IMG/VR virus record: IMGVR_UViG_3300030333_003368
Location: 1-22,667 of that record
DNA from: a virus
Length of the DNA: 22,667 nt
Reading direction: 5' to 3' (one strand)
The first letter of the stretch is position 1. Each line of letters starts with the position of its first letter. The translations under genes were made by a program, and so were the position numbers. A model generated the notes under the pieces. That model saw nothing but the letters and a program-made list of their open reading frames with translations. It searched no databases and had not been told where the DNA came from. This document shows positions 18,001-22,667 of this stretch, piece after piece.

Positions 18001-19238
18001 AAGGATCTACCAACCTCTTCACCACTGCAGCTAGAACGAGGACTCACTTCACGTATGGTACTGGTGTTGAGTTGTCGGGTGGTGGAGAACTTTCTGTTAC
18101 TCAGGCAGACATTAATACTGATAACGTAACTGAAGGTTCTACTAATCTCTTTATTACTGCTGCAAGGACACGTGGACATGTGTCTGCTAGTGGAGATCTA
18201 TCATATAATGCTTCTACTGGTGTATTCTCATATACAATCCCAACAACTATCGCATCTCTATCCAACCATGATACAGATGACGTAGCAGAAGGATCAACCA
18301 ACAAGTATTATACTGATGAGAGAGTAGATGACAGATTGAATGCTGTTATCATCGCTGGTACTGGTGTTACTAAGGTATATGACGATGGTGCTAATACATA
18401 CACACTATCTGTTACTCAGGCAGACGTTAATACCGACACAATAACTGAGGGATCAACAAATCTCTTTACTACTGCTGCCAGAACAAGGACACACTTTACA
18501 TATGGCACAGGTATTTCACATTCAGGTGGCACACTTTCTGTTACTCAGTCTGACATCGACACCGATAACATCACAGAAGGATCCACAAATCTATTTACAA
18601 CTGCTGCTCGCACTAGAGGACACATCTCTGTTAGCGGAGACCTAGCATACAACAGTAGCACAGGTGTTATCTCCTTTACTGAGAGAACTGATGCTGAGGT
18701 GAATACTCTTGCAGATGCAAGAATTGCTGCTGCTGATACTGACGATCTATCTGAAGGATCAACTAATCTATACTTCACTAACGCTCGTGCTGATGCTCGT
18801 GTAACAGCAGGTATAACTGGAAAACTTGATGCCTCTGCTGTTAGTGCTTTCGGTCTAACATTGGTTGATGATGCAGACGCTGCTGCTGCCAGATCCACAT
18901 TAGGATTAGGCACTGCTGCTGTTGCTGCAACTGGTGACTTCGCTACTGCTGCACAAGGTACAACTGCTGACAACGCACTCGCTGCGTCTGCTGTAAGCAC
19001 CTTCGGTGGCACTCTGATTGATGACGCAGACGCTGCTGCTGCAAGGACAACCCTTGGACTTGGATCTGCTGCTGTCGCTGCATCTACTGCATTTGCAACT
19101 GCTGCACAAGGTACACAGGCAACCACCAACGATAGTGATATCGATGATATCTATACTGAATTGAATGCTATTGGTAATGATGCTTCTATAACAACCGTCG
19201 CACAACTTAAGGCAGCACTAGCCGCTCTCGCAAGATAA
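12036..19238 (+). CDS. Giant repetitive tail fibre-like protein with Mtd_N-type N-terminus
   Basis: 2400 aa. Residues 1-55 (RIQLRRDGAQQWANVNPILA, GEIGIEIDTSRLKVGDGVTSW) match the Mtd_N-type N-terminal domain of phage receptor-binding proteins, likely the virion-attachment end. Residues ~100-185 hold fibre motifs GDMSGSGTFDGSSNLTI and YGIADAQPLDTDL. Residues ~286-335 (YDAGTAYSRYDIIKN...KLYQAI...GSWRYL) resemble a CBM5/12 carbohydrate-binding module. Residues ~560-1900 are beta-rich repeats of LDVDGNTTI/DNGNTDIQGTLDV type, probably a long fibrous trimer. Residues ~1928-2225 are two 149-aa copies built around DTDDL.EGS.N.YFT motifs, and the end carries two 51-aa DDADAAAARTTLGLG copies. No enzyme motif, membrane segment or reverse transcriptase partner is seen. 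Position corresponds to T4 12/wac; it could be a long fibre, short fibre or whisker. gp13 starts four bases after the stop. Confidence 0.82.
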   Translation: MANRIQLRRDGAQQWANVNPILAQGEIGIEIDTSRLKVGDGVTSWNSLKYERPIETESNTANTLVKRDADGNFEAGAITASLIGNSATATRLANARQIALGGDMSGSGTFDGSSNLTITAELNYVVALPHYDANDLDATGTYSQVTVDSRGRIVDADNPTTLAAYGIADAQPLDTDLTSLASMTSFGLLSRQSEGTIVSRTITGGSQRIIVNNGSGQSSNPFIDLADTTVVVGTYNPVGNLDTPLISATTGDETVNTTNFTVDRYGRLTYAQTSAIATAKEGTKKPAYDAGTAYSRYDIIKNSSDKLYQAIADIGAGAGEPTHTDASDAGSWRYLSSAVAPQKGIASFAQEDFDVTAWLDPEQGGHVTIAQRGVDNLQLQNNRVSFADGNTKEDFELDQELTATTGYRGFNYLNYVKVNDTSGSLLFGANNTGDAGAGEVDINVKTLFSDPDFVLDGALTQNIEKTGEGSFWIKNTQNSSSNQVLNIQMTNAGTGEARLNIAAEDGITLHATDATGGYQHGRVCFEAFHTKQNVLACDPVGNFILDPNDTNDSSSGVVEIWGDLLVQGNTTTVNSTTITVDDPIITLGGDTAPSTDDNKDRGVEFRYYDSQARVGFFGWDESYNNANLWADTGGFRFLYNATNSNEVFTGTDAALIAGNLALTTNTGSTSTTTGTLVVTGGVGISQNVHVGGEVTIAGQTEINDTVLIKSDNEDFKIQTAAGVDKFTVDTDTGNTVIEGTVDIQLETEITDNLIIKADNKKFDIQTAAGVSVFDVDTDNGNTHTDGTLDVDSGVTFNSTLDVDDNTTLNAELDVDGDVVFHNDFLMDVTGKTFTITNGSANKFQITSTNGNTDIEGSLNVGGYNTFERTNNIVVDSTTSESAITLSTAGNATYAGGVNIDKDVRIGTDLYVSDRIVVKDAGTARTRPSLLNNVDILYRQYVGATAAHNAEFANDPDANLRVAGGVGIVADLHVGDDFYVGKVATNDNVEFSILGESGYTTIGRVGQGNATDGAIVVHGDATFNREVNITGSLTTVGNANTDVLTVNAVSQFTDDVTVDGSLTVNTNALVEGNLTVNGTTTTVNSTVVTVDDPVFTLGGDTAPGSNDAKDRGIEFRYYDNQARLGFFGWDTSAGRYALWHAATNSSEAFSGSRSGLDAGSIKLFDTTNSTTPSTGALIVGGGAGVGLSLYVGENLDVADNTAIGGNLDVTGDFDLTDDLRINTSKFTVDAGTGNTYAEGTLQVDGNVTLGNAAGDSHTVTGVVQFNQAITSTDITADQIKIGVDAANEISTTAGNLVLDSNGGTVNVTDDLDVDNNLNVDGNAKVDGTLTVDGNTTIGNAAGDSHSVTGTVQFNQAITSTDITADSVTIGVDSDSEISTTTGNNLILDSATGETQVDDNLTVTGTLDVNGNTTIGNASGDSHTVNGTVTFNQAITSTDITADNVQIGVSGASEIDTSSGSLTIDSATGETVVDDNLTVNGTTDIDGLTTITDSLTVKADNKLVSIQNASGLTKFEIDTDNGNTDIQGTVNIEGATTIDDTLNVTQGVDLDSTLNVDGGATFQDDVTINADNKEFKVQNNSNVTKFTIDTDNGNTDIQGTLDVNGATNVTNTVGITGVTSITNNTNPANLIATAALNVTGGAVINKDVFLGEDFYMGPNNAPTVSIVGASGNTSITGTLNVTNTTTLGTADIGTLNLSNNANIDGSIIVNTDKFIVAGLTGNTDIFGTLDVGGATVIDDTLNVTQGVDFDSTLNVDGNSTFSGTITQNSTSLFKDNIVLRGASKTLILQNGSSQDKITLNSTSGNITASGTADVGALDVTNNSTIGGTLGVTGQITGNVTGDLTGNADTASLVNVTETPTSNLTYYPCFVSANTGNTEIRTDSGQLQYNPFENRLTVTNFKSTTDFEVAGNLNITGNITYTQSQVGSIANHDTDDLVEGSSNKYFTNERVDDRVNNLINAGTGISATYDDAGNMLTLSAVQSDLNTDNFTEGSTNLFTTAARTRTHFTYGTGVELSGGGELSVTQADINTDNVTEGSTNLFITAARTRGHVSASGDLSYNASTGVFSYTIPTTIASLSNHDTDDVAEGSTNKYYTDERVDDRLNAVIIAGTGVTKVYDDGANTYTLSVTQADVNTDTITEGSTNLFTTAARTRTHFTYGTGISHSGGTLSVTQSDIDTDNITEGSTNLFTTAARTRGHISVSGDLAYNSSTGVISFTERTDAEVNTLADARIAAADTDDLSEGSTNLYFTNARADARVTAGITGKLDASAVSAFGLTLVDDADAAAARSTLGLGTAAVAATGDFATAAQGTTADNALAASAVSTFGGTLIDDADAAAARTTLGLGSAAVAASTAFATAAQGTQATTNDSDIDDIYTELNAIGNDASITTVAQLKAALAALAR
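12891..13040 (+). other. Carbohydrate-binding-module-like segment inside the fibre gene
   Basis: Residues ~286-335 read PAYDAGTAYSRYDIIKN, then KLYQAI, GEPTHTDA and GSWRYL. The order aromatic, Ala-Gly, Tyr, then a strand with D-I-I/V, then Y.A, a Pro loop and a terminal Trp is the pattern of CBM5/12-type modules, which appear in many phage fibre proteins. Binding to host surface glycan would fit but is inferred. Confidence 0.4.
13729..14110 (+). repeat. Fibre module VTVDDP-GGDTAP-FGWD, copy 1
   Basis: Protein motifs in order: GNTTTVNSTTITVDDPIITL, GGDTAPSTDDNKDRGVEFRY, GFFGWD, then TTTGTLVVTGGVGISQNV. The same series recurs about 1.5 kb downstream (15238-15630) with clear residue identity but many substitutions. 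It encodes a folded module within the fibre's beta-repeat shaft. Confidence 0.8.
15238..15630 (+). repeat. Fibre module VTVDDP-GGDTAP-FGWD, copy 2
   Basis: Second copy of the module at 13729-14110: GTTTTVNSTVVTVDDPVFTL, GGDTAPGSNDAKDRGIEFRY, GFFGWD, then PSTGALIVGGGAGVGLSLYV. After FGWD the copies differ most (ESYNNANLWADT against TSAGRYALWHAAT), so that loop is the variable part of the module. Confidence 0.8.
15759..16470 (+). repeat. Three tandem fibre repeats (GNAAGDSHTVTG...FNQAITSTDITAD)
   Basis: The GNA(A/S)GDSH motif begins at 15780, 16044 and 16275, giving steps of 88 and 77 codons. Each unit contains VQFNQAITSTDITAD or close to it, then IGV....EI.T..G.L.LDS. The 11-codon difference comes from extra LDVDNNLNVDGNAKV-type residues in the first unit. 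Identity is high at the protein level, suggesting fairly recent unit duplication in the shaft. Confidence 0.85.
17817..18700 (+). repeat. Two tandem 149-aa C-terminal fibre repeats (NHDTDD...EGSTN)
   Basis: NHDTDD starts at 17817 and again at 18264, exactly 447 bases (149 codons) apart. Each copy carries EGS.NKY.T(N/D)ERVDDR, AGTG, then two EGSTNLF.TAARTR motifs and a GDL.YN(A/S)STGV.S end. A shorter AADTDDLSEGSTNLYFTNAR motif follows copy 2 at about 18730, so the family has additional partial units. The EGSTN-YFT pattern is common in marine phage fibres. Confidence 0.85.
18843..19120 (+). repeat. Two 51-aa distal fibre repeats (DDADAAAAR.TLGLG)
   Basis: S(A/T)FG.TL(V/I)DDADAAAAR(S/T)TLGLG(T/S)AAVAA begins at 18843 and 18996, a step of 153 bases (51 codons), each followed by FATAAQGT. 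The DAAAARTTLGLG motif is widespread in phage fibres. The chain then ends in a short likely helical segment IDDIYTELNAIG...AALAALAR. Confidence 0.85.
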
Positions 19239-19242
19239 GTAA

Positions 19243-20049
19243 ATGGCAAAACCCACTTCCAAAGCTGAATTAAAAGAATATGCTTTACGCAGGTTAGGTA
19301 AACCTGTACTAGAGATTAATGTCTCTGATGATCAATGCGATGATGCCATTGACTATACTATTGAGAAGTTTCAACAGTTCCACTATGAGGGTGCTGAGAG
19401 AGTTTATCTAAAACACAAGATAACTCAGGCTGACCTCGACAGATCCGCAGCAACAGCAGATGCGAGCTATACCTCAAAGGCAGGTAATGACACGTGGAAA
19501 GAAGGTATGACGTACATTGAAGTGCCTGATCATATCCAGTCGATTGAAGGTCTCTTCTCATTTACAGATAAAGGTACAGCAAATATATTTGATATCAGAT
19601 ATCAGATGAGGTTGAATGATCTATATGATTTTACCTCTACTCAATTCTATCATTATTATATGATTCAGCAACATCTTGAGACTATAGATTTCTTGCTAGA
19701 AGGATTGAAACCAATAAGATTTAACTCAGTACAAGATCGTCTTTATATAGACTATGACTGGGAGGCAGATGCTTTACTTGACAGTTACTTTGTTGTTAAG
19801 TGTTGGAGAGCATTAGATCCTACAACTTGGACTGAGATATACAATCAGATGTGGGTTAAAGATTATGTTGCTGCTAAGATTAAGAAGCAGTGGGGTCAGA
19901 ATATGACCAAATTCCAAAACGTTCAGATGCCAGGTGGTGTCACGTTAAATGGAGAGATGATATACAATGATGCAGTCCAAGAGTTGAAAGACTTGGATGA
20001 AAAATTAAGAACAGAATGGGAAACTCCACCACTAGATATGATAGGATAG
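19243..20049 (+). CDS. gp13: Neck protein gp13
   Basis: 268 aa (T4 gp13 is 309 aa). The N-terminus KAELKEYALRRLGKPVLEIN followed by SDDQCDDAIDYTIEKFQQFH is the characteristic start of gp13 in T4-like marine phages. gp13 and gp14 form the neck that closes the DNA-filled head and to which the tail joins. The central region contains the typical YIEVPDHIQSIEGLF, and the later WTEIYNQMWVKDYVAAKIKKQWG segment is also family-like. The ATG at 19243 lies four bases after the fibre stop, with no strong ribosome site, suggesting coupled translation from the fibre message. The order fibre-13-14-15-16 equals that of T4 after wac. Complete and without visible damage. Confidence 0.92.
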   Translation: MAKPTSKAELKEYALRRLGKPVLEINVSDDQCDDAIDYTIEKFQQFHYEGAERVYLKHKITQADLDRSAATADASYTSKAGNDTWKEGMTYIEVPDHIQSIEGLFSFTDKGTANIFDIRYQMRLNDLYDFTSTQFYHYYMIQQHLETIDFLLEGLKPIRFNSVQDRLYIDYDWEADALLDSYFVVKCWRALDPTTWTEIYNQMWVKDYVAAKIKKQWGQNMTKFQNVQMPGGVTLNGEMIYNDAVQELKDLDEKLRTEWETPPLDMIG

Positions 20050-20050
20050 T

Positions 20051-20926
20051 ATGGCACTCAACACTTACTTCTCTCAAGGCACTACAGGAGAGCAAGGTCT
20101 CGTAGAAGATCTTGTTATTGAGCAGATTAAGATGTTCGGTAAGAATGTATACTACATTCCTAGGACGTTAGTTAAACAGGATACTGTCTTTGGAGAAGAC
20201 ACAATGTCTAAGTTTGATGATGCGTTTGAAATAGAAGCTTATATCGAAGACAACTCAGGATTTCGTGGAGATGGTGACATGTTCACCAAGTTTGGTGTAC
20301 AGATAGCAGACCAATCAACGTTTGTTATATCAAGGAAGCGATTCACTGAGGCAGTTGACGATAACGCAACACTCATCGTGGAGGGTAGACCAAATGAAGG
20401 CGATCTCATATACTTCCCCTTGGCAAACAAGGTATTTGAAATCCAGTTTGTCGAGTATGAAGTCCCATTTTTTACACTGGGTAAAATATATACTTGGGGA
20501 TTACGTTGTGAGCTCTTCCAGTACAGTGACGAAGACATCGACACAGGAATTACAGAGGTTGATGCAATTGAGGTCAACTATGCCAATGCAATAAGTGTTA
20601 ATGTTGCTGAAGGTGGTAGTGGAGACTTCCAGGCTGAGGAGATAGTTACAGGTGGTAACTCTAATGTAACTGCTACAGTTAAGTCTTGGAATAGTGCCAC
20701 ACGTCAGTTGGTATTGTATAATAGATCTGGTATCTTTGCTATACCTGAGACACTTACAGGTAACACATCTAGTGCTGCTTGGACAAGTGCTACATATAAT
20801 ACCATAAATAATCAGAATGATAATTCTGATGCTAACTGGGCAGTTGAGACTCAGGCAGATGGTATCATTGATTTCACTGAAGGTAATCCCTTTGGTGAGT
20901 TTGGAAATAAGGGGAGTAGTATTTAA
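20051..20926 (+). CDS. gp14: Neck protein gp14
   Basis: 291 aa (T4 gp14 is 256 aa). The N-terminal two thirds, with EQGLVEDLVIEQIKMFG, VYYIPRTLV, FGEDTMSKFDDAFEIEAYI and FGVQIADQSTFVISRKRF, are a clear gp14 signature. With gp13 it completes the head and forms the connector to the tail. An insertion at residues ~190-250 has FQAEEIVTGGNSNVTATVKS followed by WNSATRQLVLY and ETLTGNTSSAA; this resembles segments of gp8 and of the giant baseplate protein rather than T4 gp14. The C-terminus (DGIIDFTEGNPFGEFG) returns to the usual family sequence. ATG at 20051 follows the gp13 stop by one base, with AGGA at 20043-20046. The stop TAA shares its last base with the gp15 ATG. Confidence 0.92.
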   Translation: MALNTYFSQGTTGEQGLVEDLVIEQIKMFGKNVYYIPRTLVKQDTVFGEDTMSKFDDAFEIEAYIEDNSGFRGDGDMFTKFGVQIADQSTFVISRKRFTEAVDDNATLIVEGRPNEGDLIYFPLANKVFEIQFVEYEVPFFTLGKIYTWGLRCELFQYSDEDIDTGITEVDAIEVNYANAISVNVAEGGSGDFQAEEIVTGGNSNVTATVKSWNSATRQLVLYNRSGIFAIPETLTGNTSSAAWTSATYNTINNQNDNSDANWAVETQADGIIDFTEGNPFGEFGNKGSSI

Positions 20927-21729
20927 TGTTAGGCACGTATTCTTATCACGAAATTATCAAGAAGACAGTAGTTGGATTTGGTACACTGTTCAATAATATT
21001 GAACTACGTCGTGTGGTATCGGGAAAGACCGAAGTTATGAAGGTGCCTCTGGCATATGGTCCTCGTCAGAAATTCTTAAACAGACTGAATCAAGTAGGTC
21101 TTAATAAGACATCTGTACAGATCACTCTTCCTAGAATATCTTTTGAGATACAAGGATTTAATTACGATGCAACTCGTAAAGTATCTCCCACTCAATACAT
21201 CAGGAATACACAATCTGATGGTAAAGAGTTTAAAAGTTTTATGCCAATACCATATAATTTGAATTTTGAATTGGCAATCATGGCAAAGAATCAAGACGAT
21301 GGTCTTCAGATTCTTGAGCAAATACTTCCTTTCTTTCAACCTAGTTTCAATATCACATTGAATCTAGTTCCAACTATGGATGAGAAAAGGGATTATCCTA
21401 TCACCTTAACATCTATTGATTATGAAGATGTATATGAAGGTGACTATGATACTCGTAGGACACTAGTCTATACCTTACAATTTGTTGCTAAGACTTACCT
21501 ATACGGTCCAGTCCAAGACAAGTCTGGAGAGGTTATCAAGAAGGCTATTGTGGACTACTCTACTAAGCAGGAGTTAGCACCTAATGCTCCAAGAGAGATG
21601 AGGTACACTGTCACTCCTGATCCAGAGACTGCTGATGCAGATGATAACTTTGGATTCAACGAATTAACTAGTGAATATGTCGATTCTAAACAATGGAACC
21701 CAACCACAGGACAAGATGAAGCAGTTTGA
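20926..21729 (+). CDS. gp15: Tail sheath stabiliser / tail completion protein gp15
   Basis: 267 aa, close to T4 gp15 (272 aa). The start MLGTYSYHEIIKKTVVGFG, then LFNNIELRRV and VPLAYGPRQKFLNRL, and the later PFFQPSFNITLNLVPTMDEK and RRTLVYTLQFVAKTYLYGP are diagnostic of the family. gp15 forms the hexameric ring capping the tube and sheath at the head-proximal end and joins tail to neck. The ATG at 20926 overlaps the gp14 stop by one base (TAATG), with GGGGAG at 20911-20916 as a good ribosome site. The 3' end overlaps the next gene by 14 bases. No insertion or damage is seen. Confidence 0.92.
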   Translation: MLGTYSYHEIIKKTVVGFGTLFNNIELRRVVSGKTEVMKVPLAYGPRQKFLNRLNQVGLNKTSVQITLPRISFEIQGFNYDATRKVSPTQYIRNTQSDGKEFKSFMPIPYNLNFELAIMAKNQDDGLQILEQILPFFQPSFNITLNLVPTMDEKRDYPITLTSIDYEDVYEGDYDTRRTLVYTLQFVAKTYLYGPVQDKSGEVIKKAIVDYSTKQELAPNAPREMRYTVTPDPETADADDNFGFNELTSEYVDSKQWNPTTGQDEAV

Positions 21730-22138
21730 TAGTATCTCTGATGCTATGAACGTTGACACTTCAATTGTCAAGAATGAAGGTGGCTGTGCAAAACGCAGTG
21801 ATCTAGCAGTACCTGTGACTACTGAGGGACAACTCAAGCAAGACTATGAGTACTCTCGTGGACAGTTGTATAATCTAATTGAGAAGGGACAGGAAGCAGT
21901 TAATGGTATCTTGGATGTCGCACAACAGTCTGATCAACCAAGAGCATATGAGGTAGCAGGCCAACTTATCAAACACGTCGGTGACGTTGCTGATAAACTT
22001 GCTGATCTTCATAAAAAAGTAAACGATATTGAGAATCCTAAGGGATCCTCAAGTGATAAACAGGTTACTAACAACACTATGTTTGTTGGTAGCACAGCAG
22101 AACTTGCTAAATTCTTAAAACAAAAGCAAGATAAATAA
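21716..22138 (+). CDS. gp16: Terminase small subunit gp16
   Basis: 140 aa from ATG 21716 (MKQFDSISDAMNVD); a longer in-frame start at 21671 would lie deep inside gp15 and is not favoured, while AGGA at 21708-21711 serves the ATG chosen. T4 gp16 is 164 aa. Family hallmarks are DYEYSRGQLYNLIEKGQEAV followed by PRAYEVAGQLIKHVGDVADK, a central helical hairpin region that in T4-like small terminases forms the ring-building core, and the C-terminal FVGSTAELAKFLKQ. The protein regulates DNA packaging with the large subunit gp17, whose gene is expected beyond the window edge. The stop codon lies within a late promoter box for the following gene. Confidence 0.9.
   Translation: MKQFDSISDAMNVDTSIVKNEGGCAKRSDLAVPVTTEGQLKQDYEYSRGQLYNLIEKGQEAVNGILDVAQQSDQPRAYEVAGQLIKHVGDVADKLADLHKKVNDIENPKGSSSDKQVTNNTMFVGSTAELAKFLKQKQDK
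22130..22137 (+). promoter_or_regulatory. Putative late promoter GATAAATA at the end of gp16
   Basis: GATAAATA overlaps the last codons of gp16, whose stop TAA is 22136-22138, and ends 24 bases before the next ATG. The ATAAATA core is the same as in the boxes at 2496 and 11987. A ribosome site AAAGGT (22145-22150) follows it, in the right order for promoter, leader, gene. Confidence 0.6.
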
Positions 22139-22161
22139 TCTAGTAAAGGTATTCTTTCAAA

Positions 22162-22667
22162 ATGTCAGTATTAAACGTTATTGATACGCAAACAGTAAGT
22201 GGTTCGGGTACTGCCTACATCACAGTTAAATCTGGTGTACTGCGTGTCCTTGCAACTTCAGCGTCTTCAATACAAGTTAACGCTGGACCTGCAATTACCC
22301 TCGCTGCTGGTGTCCCTGAGTTAATCTCATGTGGCAAACCTGCAAACGCAAGAATAGCATCTGCAACTGATGCTAACCCTATGGTTATCACTGTAGAAAG
22401 TGGTGGTACTCCTGCACATAAATTTGTTGCTGGAGACTATATCTCTACTCAGAATGGTGGTGACTCTAACTTCGCAGCTGCATTTGTTTCTGCTGTAGGT
22501 AGTGGTAAAGTAGTTGCCTCTGTAACTGATAGTACTATCACTACTGATATCGATTCATCTGGTGCTAGTGCAGACTATAGTAATGCTGATGCACAATTAA
22601 TCCTAGGTCAAACTCCTCTAGTTAATAGAGCAGTTAAACTGACTGCTGGTAGTGCTGATGTAATCGT
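22162..22667 (+). CDS. Unrecognised protein between gp16 and the expected gp17 (3' truncated)
   Basis: ATG at 22162 opens a frame that stays free of stops to the window end; 168 codons are visible. The start is supported by AAAGGT at 22145-22150 and a late promoter box just upstream. The sequence (MSVLNVIDTQTVSGSG..., then ITVKSGVLRVLATSASSIQV) is rich in Ala, Gly, Ser, Thr and Val with alternating hydrophobic positions, as in beta-rich virion proteins. No catalytic motif, signal peptide or membrane helix is visible. It is not gp17, since its start lacks any terminase ATPase likeness. A decoration, head or tail structural role is plausible from the late promoter and composition, but I do not recognise the family. 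Confidence 0.7.
   Translation, partial: MSVLNVIDTQTVSGSGTAYITVKSGVLRVLATSASSIQVNAGPAITLAAGVPELISCGKPANARIASATDANPMVITVESGGTPAHKFVAGDYISTQNGGDSNFAAAFVSAVGSGKVVASVTDSTITTDIDSSGASADYSNADAQLILGQTPLVNRAVKLTAGSADVI

Noticed and set aside
12036-19238. Diversity-generating retroelement target, suggested by the Mtd_N-type N-terminus
   Set aside because: No reverse transcriptase gene, template repeat or C-type-lectin-like variable region is visible here. Mtd_N-type domains occur in many ordinary fibres.
21671-21715. Upstream start for gp16 giving a 155-aa protein
   Set aside because: The added residues are just the gp15 coding region read in another frame, while the ATG at 21716 has a better placed AGGA and gives the usual gp16 N-terminus.

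Overview
This window reads as a stretch of late (virion structural) genes from a T4-like, contractile-tailed phage of the marine cyanophage/pelagiphage type. All supported genes lie on the + strand and are packed with gaps of a few to a few tens of bases or small overlaps. The host cannot be fixed from the sequence, because no auxiliary metabolic gene, tRNA or integration gene is present. The marine T4-like assignment rests on the style of gp8, gp13, gp14, gp15 and gp16, on a DUF4815-type giant baseplate protein, on a Mtd_N-type giant fibre, and on late promoters of the form NATAAATA.

Layout from left to right: (1) <1-608, the C-terminal end of a structural protein finishing in a cupredoxin-like domain with an apparently complete type 1 copper ligand set; (2) 610-2490, a 626-aa protein built of GGxGY repeats, in the position of T4 gene 7; (3) 2525-4060, baseplate wedge gp8; (4) 4065-11441, a 2458-aa DUF4815-type baseplate/tail protein where T4 has genes 9 to 11; (5) 11501-11770 and 11760-11990, two small overlapping coiled-coil genes; (6) 12036-19238, a 2400-aa repetitive fibre-like protein where T4 has 12 and wac; (7) 19243-20049 gp13, 20051-20926 gp14, 20926-21729 gp15 and 21716-22138 gp16, that is neck, tail completion and small terminase; (8) 22162 to the window end, the start of an unrecognised protein in the place just before where gene 17 would be expected.

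The order is collinear with the T4 run 7-8-9-10-11-12-wac-13-14-15-16-17, but the host-facing part is replaced by two giant proteins that fill about two thirds of the window. Exact ATAAATA boxes lie just upstream of gp8, of the fibre gene and of the gene at 22162; two of the three overlap the stop codon of the preceding gene. They suggest at least three late transcription units.

The main pattern not explained by the gene list is module sharing. Three small beta-rich repeat families (a GE..xG.TSGA.A.V module, a 40-aa GGxGY repeat, and an I.I..E.I.YT...RG module) recur in otherwise unrelated neighbours, including a neck protein (gp14), a wedge protein (gp8) and the giant baseplate protein. The fibre is itself assembled from several nested duplications. 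No RNA gene, CRISPR array, insertion sequence or convincing terminator was found, and no gap between genes exceeds about 60 bases.
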